Source of the DNA: Axinella damicornis
Taxonomy: Eukaryota; Porifera; Demospongiae; Axinellida; Axinellidae
NCBI GenBank assembly: GCA_963931865.1
Contig: OZ007517.1
Location: forward strand, 5,159,707 to 5,223,706
Reading direction: 5' to 3'
DNA length: 64,000 nucleotides
Below the pieces are notes generated by a model, which searched no databases, was not told the origin of the DNA, and worked only from the letters and a program-made list of their open reading frames with translations. How positions within the stretch are numbered: position 1 is the stretch's first letter; every line of letters begins with the position of its first letter. This document shows, piece after piece, positions 38,090-51,600 of the stretch. A program made the position numbers and the translations under genes.

Positions 38090-41000
38090 TCACGTCCCCA
38101 CAGGGCCGGCCACGCCCCCACGGGGCCGGACACGCCCCCGCGGGGCCGGACATGCACCCACGGGGCCAGTTACGCCCCCAGGGGGCCAGTCACGCCCCCA
38201 CGGAGCCGGCCGCATCCCCACGGAGCCGGCAACGCCCCCACGGGGCCGGCCACACCCCACGGGGCCGGCCACGCCCCCACAGGAACGGCCACGCCTCCAC
38301 GGGGCCGGCCACGCCCCCACAGGGACAGCCCTGCCCCTACGGGGCCGGCCACGCCCCCACGGGGACGGCCACGCCCCCACGGGGCCGGCCGCGCCCCCAC
38401 GGGGCCAGCCGCGCCCCCACGGGGCCGGCCACGCAGGGCCGGCCACGCACCACGATGCCGGCCACGCCCCCGCGAGGCCGGCCTCGCACCCACGGGGCCG
38501 GCCACGCCCCCACGGCGCCGGCCACAACCCACGTGGACGGCCACGTCCCCACAGGGCCATCCACGCCACCACGGGGCCGGCCACGCCCCACGGGGCCGGC
38601 CACGCCCACACGCGGCCGGCTACGCTCACACCGGGCCGGCCACGAACCCACGGGGCCGGCCACGCCCCCACGGTGTCGGCCACGCCCCCACGGGGACGGC
38701 CACGCTCCCACGTGTTTGGCTAAGCCCCCACGGGGCCGGCCACGCCCCCACGGGTCCGGCCACGACCCCACGAAAACGGCCACGCCCGCACGGGAACGGC
38801 CACGCCTCCACGGGGCCAGCCACGTCCCCACGGGGCCGGCCATGCCGCCACGAGGCATGCCACGCCCCCACGGGGCCGGCCACTCCCCCACGGGGTCGGC
38901 CACGCCCCCACTTGGACGGCCACGCCCCCACGGGGCCGGCAACGCCCCCGCTGTGCCGGCCACGCACCCACGGGGCCGGCCACGCCCCCATGGGGCCGGC
39001 CACGCCCCCACGGGGACGGCCACGTCCCCACGAGGCGGGCCACGCCCCCACGGGGACGGCCAGGTCTGCACGGGGCCGGCCACGCCCCCACGGGGCCGGC
39101 CACGCAGCCACGGGGCCGGCCACGCCCCCGCGGGGCCGGCCACGCCCCCACGGGGCCGGCCACGCCCCCACGGGGCCGGCCACGCCCCCACGGGGACGGC
39201 CACGCCCCTACGGGGCCGGCCACGCCTCCACGGGGCCAGCCACGTCCCCACGGGGCCGGCCACGCCCCCACGGGGCCGGCCACGCCCCCGCGGGGCCGGC
39301 CACGCACCCACGGGGCCGGCCACGCACCCACGGGGCCGGTCATGACCCCTCGGGGACGGCCAAGTCCCAACGGGGCCGGCCACACCCCCACGGAGCCGGC
39401 CAGGCCCCCACGGGGCCGGCCACGCCCCCACGGGGATGGCCACGGGGACGGCCACGTCCCCACGGGACCGGTTACCCCCCCACGGGGCCGGCCACGCACC
39501 CACAGAGCCGGCCACGCCGCCACAAGGCCGGCCACGCCCCCACGGGGCCGGCCACGCCCCCACGTGTTCGGCCACGCCCCCACGGGGACGGCTACGCCCC
39601 CACTGGACCGGCCACGCCCCCACGGGCCGGCCACGCTCCCACGGGGCCGGCCACGCACCCACGGGGCCGGTCATGACCCCTCGGGGACGGCCAAGTCCCA
39701 ACGGGGCCGGCCACACCCCCACGGAGCCGGCCAGGCCCCCACGGGGCCGGCCACGCCCCCACGGGGATGGCCACGGGGACGGCCACGTCCCCACGGGGCC
39801 GGTTACCCCCCCCACGGGGCCGGCCACGCACCCACAGAGCCGGCCACGCCGCCACGAGGCCGGCCACGCCCCCACGGGGCCGGCCACGCCCCCACGTGTT
39901 CGGCCACGCCCCCACGGGGACGGCCACGCCCCCACGGGGCCAGTCACGTCCCCACGGGGCCGGCCACGCCCCCACGGGGCCGGACACGCCCCCGCGGGGC
40001 CGGACATGCACCCACGGGGCCGGTTACGCCCCCAGGGGGCCAGTCACGCCCCCACGGAGCCGGCCGCATCCCCACGGAGCCGGCAACGCCCCCACGGGGC
40101 CGGCCACACCCCACGGGGCCGGCCACGCCCCCACAGGAACGGCCACGCCTCCACGGGGCCGGCCACGCCCCCACAGGGACAGCCCTGCCCCTACGGGGCC
40201 GGCCACGCCCCCACGGGGACGGCCACGCCCCCACGGGGCCGGCCGCGCCCCCACGGGGCCAGCCGCGCCCCCACGGGGCCGGCCACGCAGGGCCGGCCAC
40301 GCACCACGATGCCGGCCACGCCCCCGCGAGGCCGGCCTCGCACCCACGGGGCCGGCCACGCCCCCACGGCGCCGGCCACAACCCACGTGGACGGCCACGT
40401 CCCCACAGGGCCATCCACGCCACCACGGGGCCGGCCACGCCCCACGGGGCCGGCCACGCCCACACGCGGCCGGCTACGCTCACACCGGGCCGGCCACGAA
40501 CCCACGGGGCCGGCCACGCCCCCACGGTGTCGGCCACGCCCCCACGGGGACGGCCACGCTCCCGCGTGTTTGGCTAAGCCCCCACGGGGCCGGCCACGCC
40601 CCCACGGGTCCGGCCACGACCCCACGAAAACGGCCACACCCCCACGGGAACGGCCACGCCTCCACGGGGCCAGCCACGTCCCCACGGGGCCGGCCATGCC
40701 GCCACGAGGCATGCCACGCCCCCACGGGGCCGGCCACTCCCCCACGGGGTCGGCCACGCCCCCACGGGGACGGCCACGCCCCCACGGGGCCGGCAACGCC
40801 CCCGCTGTGCCGGCCACGCACCCACGGGGCCGGCCACGCCCCCATGGGGCCGGCCACGCCCCCACGGGGACGGCCACGACCCCACGAGGCGGGCCACGCC
40901 TACACGGGGACGGCCAGGTCTGCACATGGCCGGCCACGCCCCCACGGGGCCGGCCACGCAGCCACGGGGCCGGCCACGCCCCCGCGGGGCCGGCCACGCC

Positions 41001-41800
41001 CCCACGGGGCCGGCCACGCCCCCACGGGGCCGGCCACGCCCCCACGGGTCCGGCCACGCCCCCACGGGGACGGCCACGCCCCTACGGGGCCGGCCACGCC
41101 TCCACGGGGCCAGCCACGTCCCCACGGGGCCGGCCACGCCCCCACGGGGCCGGCCACGCCCCCGCGGGGCCGGCCACGCACCCACGGGGCCGGCCACGCA
41201 CCCACGGGGCCGGTCATGACCCCTCGGGGACGGCCAAGTCCCAACGGGGCCGGCCACACCCCCACGGAGCCGGCCAGGCCCCCACGGGGCCGGCCACGCC
41301 CCCACAAGGATGGCCACGGGGACGGCCACGTCCCCACGGGACCGGTTACCCCCCCCACGGGGCCGGCCACGCACCCACAGAGCCGGCCACGCCGCCACAA
41401 GGCCGGCCACGCCCCCACGGGGCCGGCCACGCCCCCACGTGTTCGGCCACGCCCCCACGGGGACGGCCACGCCCCCACTGGACCGGCCACGCCCCCACGG
41501 GCCGGCCACGCTCCCACGGGGCCGGCCACGCACCCACGGGGCCGGTCATGACCCCTCGGGGACGGCCAAGTCCCAACGGGGCCGGCCACACCCCCACGGA
41601 GCCGGCCAGGCCCCCACGGGGCCGGCCACGCCCCCACGGGGATGGCCACGGGGACGGCCACGTCCCCACGGGGCCGGTTACCCCCCCCACGGGGCCGGCC
41701 ACGCACCCACAGAGCCGTCCACGCCGCCACGAGGCCGGCCACGCCCCCACGGGGCCGGCCACGCCCCCACGTGTTCGGCCACGCCCCCACGGGGACGGCC
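38090..41800. repeat. head-to-tail duplication, period 1854 bp (1874 in its distal part)
   Basis: The minus-strand reading of 38090-38683 is identical in translation to that of 39944-40537, and likewise 38170-38544 to 40024-40398, at exactly 1854 bp. Nucleotide anchors agree: CCCAGGGGGCCAGTC (38180 vs 40034) and GTGTTTGGCTAAG (38713 vs 40567). Farther on the offset becomes 1874 (CATGACCCCTCGG at 39341 vs 41215), so one extra monomer was gained. High identity implies a recent event. Confidence 0.9.
39311..39975. repeat. nested 331-bp duplication with C-tract length change
   Basis: CATGACCCCTCGGGG at 39341 and 39672, and GGATGGCCACGGGG at 39434 and 39765, are both 331 bp apart. The pair is copied again at 41215/41547 and 41308/41640 (332 bp). 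So this small duplication preceded the 1854-bp one. A GGTTAC followed by a run of seven or eight C marks each copy and differs by one C between them. Confidence 0.85.
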
Positions 41801-44199
41801 ACGCCCCCACTGGACCGGCCACGCCCCCACGGGTCGGCCACGCACCCAAGGGGCCGGTTACGCCCCCACGGGGACGGCCACGTCCCCACGGGGCCGGCCA
41901 CGCCCCCACGGGGACGGCCACGTCCCCACCTGGCCGGCCACGCCCCACGGGGCCGGCAACGTTCCCACGGGGCCGGCCCCGCCACCACGATGCCGGCAAC
42001 TCCCCCACGGGGCCGGCCACGCCCCCACGGGGTCGGCCACGCCCCCACATGGACGGCCACGTCCCCACGGGTCCGGCCACGCCTCCACGGGGCCGGCCAC
42101 GCCCCCAAGAGGCGGGCCACGCCCCCACGGGGACGGCCAGGTCTGCACGGAGCCGGCCACGCCCCCACGGGGCCGGCCACGCACCCACGGTGCCGGCCAC
42201 GTTCCCACGGGGCCGGCCACGCCCCCACGGGGCCGGCCACGCCCCACAAGGCCGGCCACGCCCCCATGGGTCCGGCCACGCCCCCACGGGGACGGCCACG
42301 CCCCCACAAGACCGGCCACGCCTCCACGGGGCCAGCCACGTCCCCACAGGGCCGGCCACGCCCCCACGGGGCCGACCACGCCCCCGCGGGGCCAACCACG
42401 AACCCACGGGGCCGGCCACGCACCCACAGGGAAGGTCACGCCCCCACGGGGACGGCCACGTCCCAACGGGTCCGGCCACATCCCCATGGGGCCGGCCAGG
42501 CACCCACGGGGCCGGCCACGCCCTCACGGGGACGGCCACGTCCCCACGGGGCCGGACACGCCCCCACGGGGCTGGCCACGCACCCACGGAGCCGGCCACG
42601 CCGCCACGAGGCCGGCCATGCCCCCAAGGGGCCGGCCACGCCCCCACGTGGTCGGCCACGCCCCCACGGGGACGGCCACGCCCCCACGGGACCGGCCACG
42701 TCCCCACGGGGCCGGCCACGCACCCACGGGGCCGGCTACGCCCCCACGGGGACGGCCACTTACCCACGGGGACGGCCACGCCCCCACGGGGCCGGCAACG
42801 CCCTAGCTGTGTCGGCCACGCACCTACGGGGCAGACCACGCCCCCACGGGGCCGTCCACGCCCCCACGGGGACGGTGACGTCCCCACGGGGCCGGTCACG
42901 CCCCCATGGGGACGGCCACACCCCCACGGGGACCGCAAGGTCTGCACGGGGCCGGCCACGCCCCCACGGGGCCGGTCACGCACCTACGGGGCCGGCCACG
43001 CCCCCACGGGACCGGCCACGCTCAAACGGGGCCGGCCACGTCCCCACGGGGCCGGACACGCCCCCACGGGGCCGGCCACGACCCCACGGGACCGGCCACG
43101 CCCCCATGGGGACGGCAACGCCCCCACGGGGCTGGCCACACCTCTACGGGGCCAGCCATGTCCCCACGGGGCCGGCCAGGCCCCCACGGGGCCGGCCAGG
43201 CCCCCACGGGGCCGGCCAGGCCCCCACGGGGCCGGCCACGCCCCCACGGGGACGGACACGTCCCCACGGGGCCGGTCACGCCCCCACGGGGCCGGCCACG
43301 CACCCACGGAGCCGGTCACGCCGCCACAAGGCCGATCACGCCCCCACGGGGCCGGCCACGCCCCCACGTGGTCGGTCACGCCCCCACCGGGACGGCCACG
43401 CCCCAAGGGTCCGGCCACGCCCCCACGGTGACGGCCACGCCCCCACGGGGCCGGCCACGCAACCACGGGGCCGGCCACGCCCCCACGGGTCCGGCCACGC
43501 CCCACGGGGACGGCCACGCCCCCACGGGGCCGGCCACGCCACCACGGGGCCGGCCACGCCCCCACGGGGATGGCCACGCCCCCACGGGGCCGGCAACGCC
43601 CTAGCTGTGCCGGCCACTCACCAACGGGGCCGGCCACGCCCCCACGGGGCCGGTCACACCCCCACGGGGACGGTCACGTCCCCACGTGGCCGGCCACGCC
43701 CCCACGGGGCCGGCCACGCCCCCACGGGGACCGCCAGGTCTGCACGGGGCCGGCCACGCTTCCACGGGCCGGTCACTCACCCGCGGGGCCGGCCACGCCC
43801 CCACGGGGCCGGCCACGCCCCGACTGGGCCGGCCACATCCCCACGGGGACGGCCACGCCCCCACGGGGCCGACCACGCCCCCACGGGACCGGCCACGCCC
43901 CCACGGGGACGGCAACGCCCCCACGGGGCTGGCCACGCCTCCACGGGGCCAGCAACGTCCCCACGGGGCCGGCTACGCCCCTGCGGGGCCGGCCACGCCC
44001 CCGCGGGGCCGGCCACGCCCCCACGGGGCCGGCCAGGTCCCCACGGGGCCGGCTACGCACCCACGGGGACGGACACGTACCCACGGGTCCGGTCACGCCA
44101 CCACAGGGCCGGCCACGCACCCACGGAGCCGGCCACGCCGCCACAAGGCCGGCCACGCCCCCACGGGGCCGGCCATGCCCCCACGTGGTCGGCCACGCA

Positions 44200-47100
44200 C
44201 CCACCGGGACGGTCACGCCCCCACGGGTCCGGCCACGCCCCCACGGGGACGGCCACGCCCCCAAGGGACCGGCCACGCCACCACGGGGCCGGCCACGCCC
44301 CAACGGGGACGTCCACGCTCCCACGGGGCCGGCCACGCCACCGCGGGGCCGGCCACGCCCCCACAAGGACGGCCACGCCCCCACGGGGCCGGCCAAGTTC
44401 CCACCAGACAGGCCACGCCCCCACGGGGCCGGACACGCCCCCACGAGGTTGGCCACGCCCCCGCTGGGTCGGCCACACACCCACGGGGCCGGCCACGACC
44501 CCACGGGGCCGGCCACGCCCACACAGGGCCGGCCACGCCCCCACGGGGCCAACCACGCACCCACGGGGTTGGACACGCACCCACGAGGCCGGCCACGCCC
44601 CAACGGGGCCGGCCACGCCCCCACGGGGTCGGCCACGCCCCCACTGGGACGGCCACGCCCCCACGGGGCCGGCCACACACCCACGGGGCCGGCCACGCCC
44701 TCACGGGGACGGCCACGTCCCTACGGGGCCGGCCACGCCCCCACGGGACAGGCCACTACCCACGGGGCCGGCTACGCCCCCACGGGGCCGGCGACGCCCC
44801 CACGGGGCTGGCCACGCCCCACGGGGCCGGTCAGGCCCCCACGGGGCCGGCCAGTCCCCCACGGGGCCGGCCAGGACCCCACGGGGCCGGCCAGGCCCCC
44901 ACGGGGCCGGCCAGGATCCCACGGGGCCGGCAAAGCCCCCACGGGGCCGGCCAGGTACCCACGGGCCGGCCAGGCCCCCACGGGGACGGCCACGCCCCCA
45001 CGGGGCCGGCAACACCCCCACGGGGATGGCCACGCCCCCACGGGTCCGGCCACGCCCCCACGGGGACGGCCACGCCCCCAAGGGACCGGCCACGCCACCA
45101 CGGGGCCGGCCACGCCCCGACGGGGACGTCCACGCTCCCACGGGTCCGGCCACGCCACCGCGGGGCCGGCCACGCCCCCACAAGGACGGCCACGCCCCCA
45201 CGGGGCCGGCCACGCCTTCACGGGGCCGGCCACGCCCCCACGGGGACAGCCACGTCCCCACGGGGCCGGACACTCCCCCACGGGGACGGCCACGCCCCCA
45301 CGAAGCCGTCAATGCCTCCACGGGGCCGGCCACGACCCCACGGGGCCGGCAACGCCCACACGGGGCCGGCCACGCCCCCGATGGGCCGGCCACGCATCTA
45401 CGTGGCCGGCCACGCCCAAATGGGACGGCCACGCCCCCACGGGGCCGGCAAAGCCCCCACGGGGATGGCCACGCCCCCACGGGTCTGGCCACGCCCCCAC
45501 GGGGACGGCCACGCCCCCAAGGGACCGGCCACGCCACAACGGGGCCGGCCACGCCCCAACGGGGACGTCCACGCTCCCACGGGGCCGGCCACGCCATCGC
45601 GGGGCCGGCCACGCCCCCACAAGGACGGCCACGCCCCCACGGGGCCGGCAACGCCCCCACGGGGCCGGCCAAGTTCCCACCGGACCGGCCACGCCCCCAC
45701 GGGGCCGGACACGCCCCCACGAGGCCGGCCACGCCCCCGCTGGGTCGGCCACACACCCACGGGGCCGGCCACGACCTCACGGGGCCGGCCACGCCCACAC
45801 AGGGCCGGCCACGCCCCCACGGGGCCGGCCACGCACCCACGGGGTCGGCCACGCACCCACGGGGCCGGCCACGCCCCAACGGGGCCGGCCACGCCCCCAC
45901 GGGGTCGGCCACGCCCCCACTGGGACGGCCACGCCCCCACTGGGCCGGCCACACACCCACGGGGCCGGACACGCCCCCACGGGGACGGCCACGTCCCTAC
46001 GGGGCCGGCCACGCTTCCACGGGACAGGCCACGCACCCACGGGGCCGGCTACGCCCCCATGGGGCCGGCCACGCCCCCACAGGGCAGGCCACGCCCCACG
46101 GGGCCGGCCAGGCCCCCACGGGGCCGGCCAGTCCCCCACGGGGCCGGCCAGGACCCCACGGGGCCGGCCAGGCCCCCACTGGGCCGGCCAGGATCCCACG
46201 GGGCCGGCCAAGCCCCCACGAGGCCGGCCAGGCACCCACGGGGCCGGCCAGGCCCCCACGGGGATGGCCACGCTCCCACGGGGCCGGCAACGCCCCCACG
46301 GGGATGGCCACGCCCCCACGGGTCCGGCCACGCCCCCACGGGGACGGCCACGCCCCCAAGGGACCGGCCACGCCACCACGGGGCCGGCCACGCCCCAACG
46401 GGGACGTCCACGCTCCCACGGGTCCGGCCACGCCACCGCGGCGCCGGCCACGCCCCCACAAGGACGGCCACGCCCCCACGGGGCCGGCAACGCCCCCACG
46501 GGGCCGGCCAAGTTCCCACCGGACCGGCCACGCCCCCACGGGGCCGGACACGCCCCCACGAGGCCGGCCACGCCCCCGCTGGGCCGGCCACACACCCACG
46601 GGGCCGGCCACGATTCCACGGGGCCGGCCACGCCCACACAGGGCCGGCCACGCACCCACGGAGCCGGCCACGCCTTCACAAGGCCGGCCACGCCCCCACG
46701 GGGCCGGCCACGCCCCCACGTGGTCGGCCACGCCCCCACCAGGACGGCCACGCCTCCACGGGTCCGGCCACGCCCCCACGGGGACGACCACGCCCCTACG
46801 GGGCCGGCCACGCCACCACGAGGCCGGCCACGCCCCCACGGGATGGCCACGCCCCCACGGGGCCGGCAACGCCCCAGCTGTGCCGGCCGCGCCCCCACGG
46901 GGCCGGCCACGCCCCCACGGGGCCGGTCACGCCCCCACGGGGACGGCCACGTCCCACGGGGCCGGCCACTCCCCCACGGGGACGGCCACGCCCCCACGGA
47001 GCCGTCAATGACCCACGGGGCCGGCCACGACCCCACGGGGCCGGCAACGCCCACACGGGGCCGGCCAAGCCCCCGATGGGTCGGCCACGCATCCACGTGG

Positions 47101-47560
47101 CCGGCCACGCCCCCATAGGATGGCCACGCCCCCACGGGGCCGGCAACGCCCCCACGGGGATGGCCACGCCCCAACGAATCCGGCCACGCCCCCACGGGGA
47201 CGGCCACGCCCCCAAGGGACCGGCCACGCCACCACGGGGCCGGCCACGCCCCAACGGGGACGTCCACGCTCCCACGGGGCCGGCCACGCCACCGCGGGGC
47301 CGGCCACGCCCCCACAAGGACGGCCACGCCCCCACGGGGCCGGCAACGCCCCCACGGGGCCGGCCAAGTTCCCACCGGACCGGCCACGCCCCCACGGGGC
47401 CGGACACGCCCCCACGAGGCCGGCCACGCCCCCGCTGGGCCGGCCACACACCCACGGGGCCGGCCACGACCCCACGGGGCCGGCCACGCCCACACAGGGC
47501 CGGCCACGCCCCCACGGGGCCGGCCACCCATCCACGGGGTCGGCCACGCACCCACGGGGT
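44200..47560. repeat. higher-order repeat, ~840-860 bp unit
   Basis: The anchor CCAAGTTCCCACC occurs at 44393, 45669, 46508 and 47364, spaced 1276, 839 and 856 bp, consistent with a unit of about 42-43 monomers plus one enlarged interval. Each unit carries, in order, GGGACCGGCCACGCCAC, GGACGTCCACGC, GCCACCGCGGGGCC or similar, CACAAGGACGG, CCAAGTTCC, GCTGGG, CACACACCC, CACACAGGG. Further copies of the anchor at 51115 and 54312 show dispersal of the same unit. Confidence 0.82.
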
Positions 47561-47609
47561 CGGCCACGCCCCAACGGGGCCGGCCACGCCCCCACGGGGT
47601 CGGCCACGC

Positions 47610-48645
47610 CCCCTCTGGAACGGCCACGCCCCCACTGGGCCGGCCACGCACCCACGGGGCCGGCTACGCCCCCACGGGGACGGCCACGTCCCTACGGGGA
47701 CGGCCACGCCCCCACGGGACAGTCCACGCACCCACGGGGCCGGCTACGCCCCCACGGGGCCGGCCACGCCCCCACGGGGCAGGACACGCCCCACGGGGCC
47801 GGCCAGGCCCCCACGGGGCCGGCCAGTCCCCCACGGGGCCGGCCAGGCCCCCACGGGCCGGCCAGAATCCCACGGGGCCGGCCAAGCCCCCACGGGGCCG
47901 GCCAGGCACCCACGGGGCCGGCCAGGCCCCCACGGGGACGGCCACGCCCCCACGGGGCCGGCCACGCCCCCACGGGGACGGCCACGCCCCCACAAGGACG
48001 GCCACGTCCCCACGGGGCCGGCCACGCCCCACGGGGCTGGCCACGTACCCACGGGGCCGTCCACGCCACCACGGGGCCGGCAACGCCCCCACGGCGCCGG
48101 ACACGCCCCCACGGGGTCGGCCACGCCCCCTCTGGAACGGCCACGCCCCCACTGGGCCGGCCACGCACCCACGGGGCCGGCTACGCCCCCACGGGGACGG
48201 CCACGTCCCTACGGGGACGGCCACGCCCCCACGGGACAGTCCACGCACCCACGGGGCCGGCTACGCCCCCACGGGGCCGGCCACCCCCCCACGGGGCAGG
48301 ACACGCCCCACGGGGCCGGCCAGGCCCCCACGGGGCCGGCCAGTTTCCCACGGGGCCGGCCAGGCCCCCACGGGCCGGCCAGAATCCCACGGGGCCGGCC
48401 AAGCCCCCACGGGGCCGGCCAGGCACCCACGGGGCCGGCCAGGCCCCCACGGGGACGGCCACGCCCCCACGGGGCCGGCCACGCCCCCACGGGGACGGCC
48501 ACGCCCCCACGGGGACGGCCACGTCCCCACGGGGCCGGCCACGCCCCACGGGGCTGGCCACGTACCCACGGGGCCGTCCACGCCACCACGGGGCCGGCAA
48601 CGCCCCCACGGCGCCGGACACGCCCCCACGGGGTCGGCCACACCC
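47610..48645. repeat. head-to-tail duplication, period 517 bp
   Basis: CTCTGGAACGG at 47615 and 48132, GACAGTCCACGC at 47718 and 48235, both 517 bp apart. Minus-strand open frames beginning or ending at 47664, 47692 and 47744 have counterparts at 48181, 48209 and 48261. Both copies contain the GCCAGG cassette. The period is three bases short of 26 monomers, so the copied block includes shortened monomers. Confidence 0.88.
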
Positions 48646-51600
48646 CCACGGTGACGGCCACGCCCCCACGGGGCCGGCCACGCCCCCACGGGCCGGCCAC
48701 TTCCCCACGGGGCCGGCCACGCCCCACGGGGCTGGCCACGCACCCACGGGCCGGCCACGCCACCACGGGGCCGGCAACGCCCCCACGGCGCCGGCCACGC
48801 CCTCACGGGGTCGGCCACACCCCCACGGGGACGGCCACGCCCCCACGGGGCCGGCCACGCCCCCACGGGGTCGGCCACACCCCCACGGGGACGGCCACGA
48901 CCCACGGGGCCAGCCACGCCCCCACGGGGCCAGTCACGTCCCCACGGGGCGGGTCACGCCCCCACGGGGCCGGCCACGCCCCCGCGAGGCCGGACATGCT
49001 CCCACGGGGCCGGTCACGCCCCCACGGGACCGGTCACGCCATCACGGAGCCGGCCGCGTCCCCACGGAGCCGGCCACACCCCCACGGGGCCGGCCACACC
49101 CCACGGGGCAAGCCACGCCCACACGAGGCCGGCCACGCCCCCACGGGGACGGCCCCGCCCCCACGGGGCCGTCCACGCCCCCACGGGGACGACCATGCCC
49201 CCACGGGCCGACCAGGCCCCCACGGGGCCGGCCAGTCCTCCACGGGGCCGGCCAGGACCCCACGGGGCCGGCCAGGACTCCACGGGGCCGGCCAGGACCC
49301 CACGGGGCCGGCCAGGCCCCCACGGGGCCGGCCTGGCCCCCACGGGGCCGGCCAGGCCCCCACGGGGACGGCACGCCCCCACGGGTCCGGCCACGCCCCC
49401 ACGGGGACGGCCACGTTCCCACGGGGACGGCCACTTTCCCACCTGGCCGGCCACGCCCCACGGGGCCGGCCACGTACCCACGGGACCAGTCCCGCCACCT
49501 AGGGGCCGGCAACTCCCTCACGGGGCCGGCCACGCCCCCACGGGGTCGGCCACGCCCCCACGGGGACGGCCACGCCCCCACGGGGCCGGCCACGCCCCCA
49601 CGGGGCCAGTCACGTCCCCACGGGGCCAGCCACGCCCCCACGGGGCCGGACACGCCCCGCGGGGCCGGACATGCACCCACGGGACCGGTCACGCCCCCAC
49701 GGGGCCAGTCACGCCCCCACGGAGCCGGCCACGTCCACACGGAGCCAACCACGCTTCCAAGGGGCCGGCCACATCCCACGGGGCCGGCCACGCCCCCACG
49801 GGGCCGGCCACGTCCCCACGGGGACGGCAACGCCCCCACGGGGGTGTCCACTCCTCCACGGGGCCACCAACGTCCCCACGGGGCTGGCCACGCCCCCACG
49901 TGGCCAACCACGCCCCCGCGGGGCCGGCCACGTTCCCGCGGGGCCGACCACGCCCCCACGGGGCCGGCCACGCCCCCACAAGGACGGACACGTCCCCACA
50001 GGGCCGGTCACGCCCCCACGGGGCCGGCCACGCACCCACGGAGCCGGCCACGCCGCCACAAGGCCGGCCACGCCCCCACGGGGCCGGCCACACCCCACGG
50101 GGTTGGCCACGCCCCCACGGGGCCGGCCACGCCCCCACGGGGCCGGCCACGTCCTCACGGGGCCGGCCACGCCCCCACGGGGCCGGCCACGCCCCCACGG
50201 GACCGGCCACGCCCCCACGGGGACGGCAACGCCCCCACGGGGCTGGCCACGCCTCCACGGGGCCACCAACGTCCCCACGGGGCCGGCCACGCCCCCACGG
50301 GGCCGGCCACGCCCCCGCGGGGCCGGCCTCGCCCCTACGGGGCCGGCCACGCCCCCACGGGGACGGACACGTTTCCACGGGGCCAGTGACGCCCCACGGG
50401 GCCGGCCACGCACCCACGGAGCCGGCCACGCCGCCACAAGGTCGGCCACGCCCCCACGGGGCCGGCCACGCCCCCACGTGGTCGGCCACGCCCCCACGTG
50501 GTCGGCCACGCCCCCACCGGGACGGCCACGCCCCCACGGGTCCGGCCACGCCCCCACGGGGACGGCCACGCCCCCACGGGGCCGGCCACGCCACCACAGG
50601 GCCGGCCACGCCCCCACGGGACGGCCACGCCCCCACGGGGCCGGCAACGCCCCTGCTGTTCCGGCCACGCACCCACGGGGCCGGCCACGCCCCCACGGCG
50701 CCGACCACGCCCCCAGGGGGCCGGCCACGCCCCCATGGGTTTGGCCACGCACCCACGGGGACAGCCAGGTCTGCACGGGGCCGGCCACGCATCCACAGCA
50801 TTGGCCACGTCGACACGGGGCCGACCACGCCCCCGGTAGGCCGGCCACGCATCTACGTGGCCGGCCACGCCCCCATGGGGACGGCCACGCCCCCACGGGG
50901 CTGGCAACGCCCCCACGGGGATTGTCACGCCCCCACGGGTCCGGCCACGCCCCCACGGGGACGGCCACGCCCCCAAGAAGCCGGCCACGCCACCACGGGG
51001 CCGGCCACGCCCCAACGGGGACGTCCACGCCCCCACGGGGCCGGCCACGCCACCGCGGGGCCGGCCACGCCCCCACGGGGCCGGCAACGCCCCCACGGGG
51101 CCGGCCAAGTTCCCACCGGACCGGCCACGCCCCCACGGGGCCGGACACGCCCCCACGAGGCCGGCCACGCCCCCGCTGGGCCGGCCACACACCCACAGGG
51201 CCGGCCACGACCCCACGGGGCCGGCCACGCCCACTCAGGGCCGGCCACGCCCCCACGGGCCGGCCACGCACCCACGGGGTCGGCCACGCTCCCACGGGGC
51301 CGGCCACGTCCCAACGGGGCCGGCCACCCCCCCATGGGGTCGGCCACGCCCCCACGATGACGGCCACGCCCCCACGGGGCCGGCCAGGACCCCACGGGGC
51401 CGGCCAGGCCCCCACGGGGCCGGCCAGGATCCCACGGGGCCGGCCAAGCCCCCACGGGGCCGGCCAGGCACCCACCGGGCCGGCCAGGCCCCCACGGGGA
51501 CAGCCACGCCCCCACGGGTCCGGTCGCGCCCCCACGGGGACGGCCACGCCCCCACGGGGACGGCCACGTCCCCACGGGGCCGGCCACGCCCCACGGGGCT

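Larger units (their letters stand above)
24078..40295. repeat. diagnostic 14-bp deletion monomers (CACGCAGGGCC)
   Basis: A monomer with an internal 6-base deletion, so that GGCCACGC runs straight into AGGGCC, is found at 24081, 25509, 33966, 38430 and 40284. A GCCAGG-type equivalent lies near 33228. The pairs 24081/25509 and 38430/40284 are explained by the 1428- and 1854-bp duplications. The shared rare deletion links the 24-kb, 34-kb and 38-kb regions as relatives. Confidence 0.85.
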
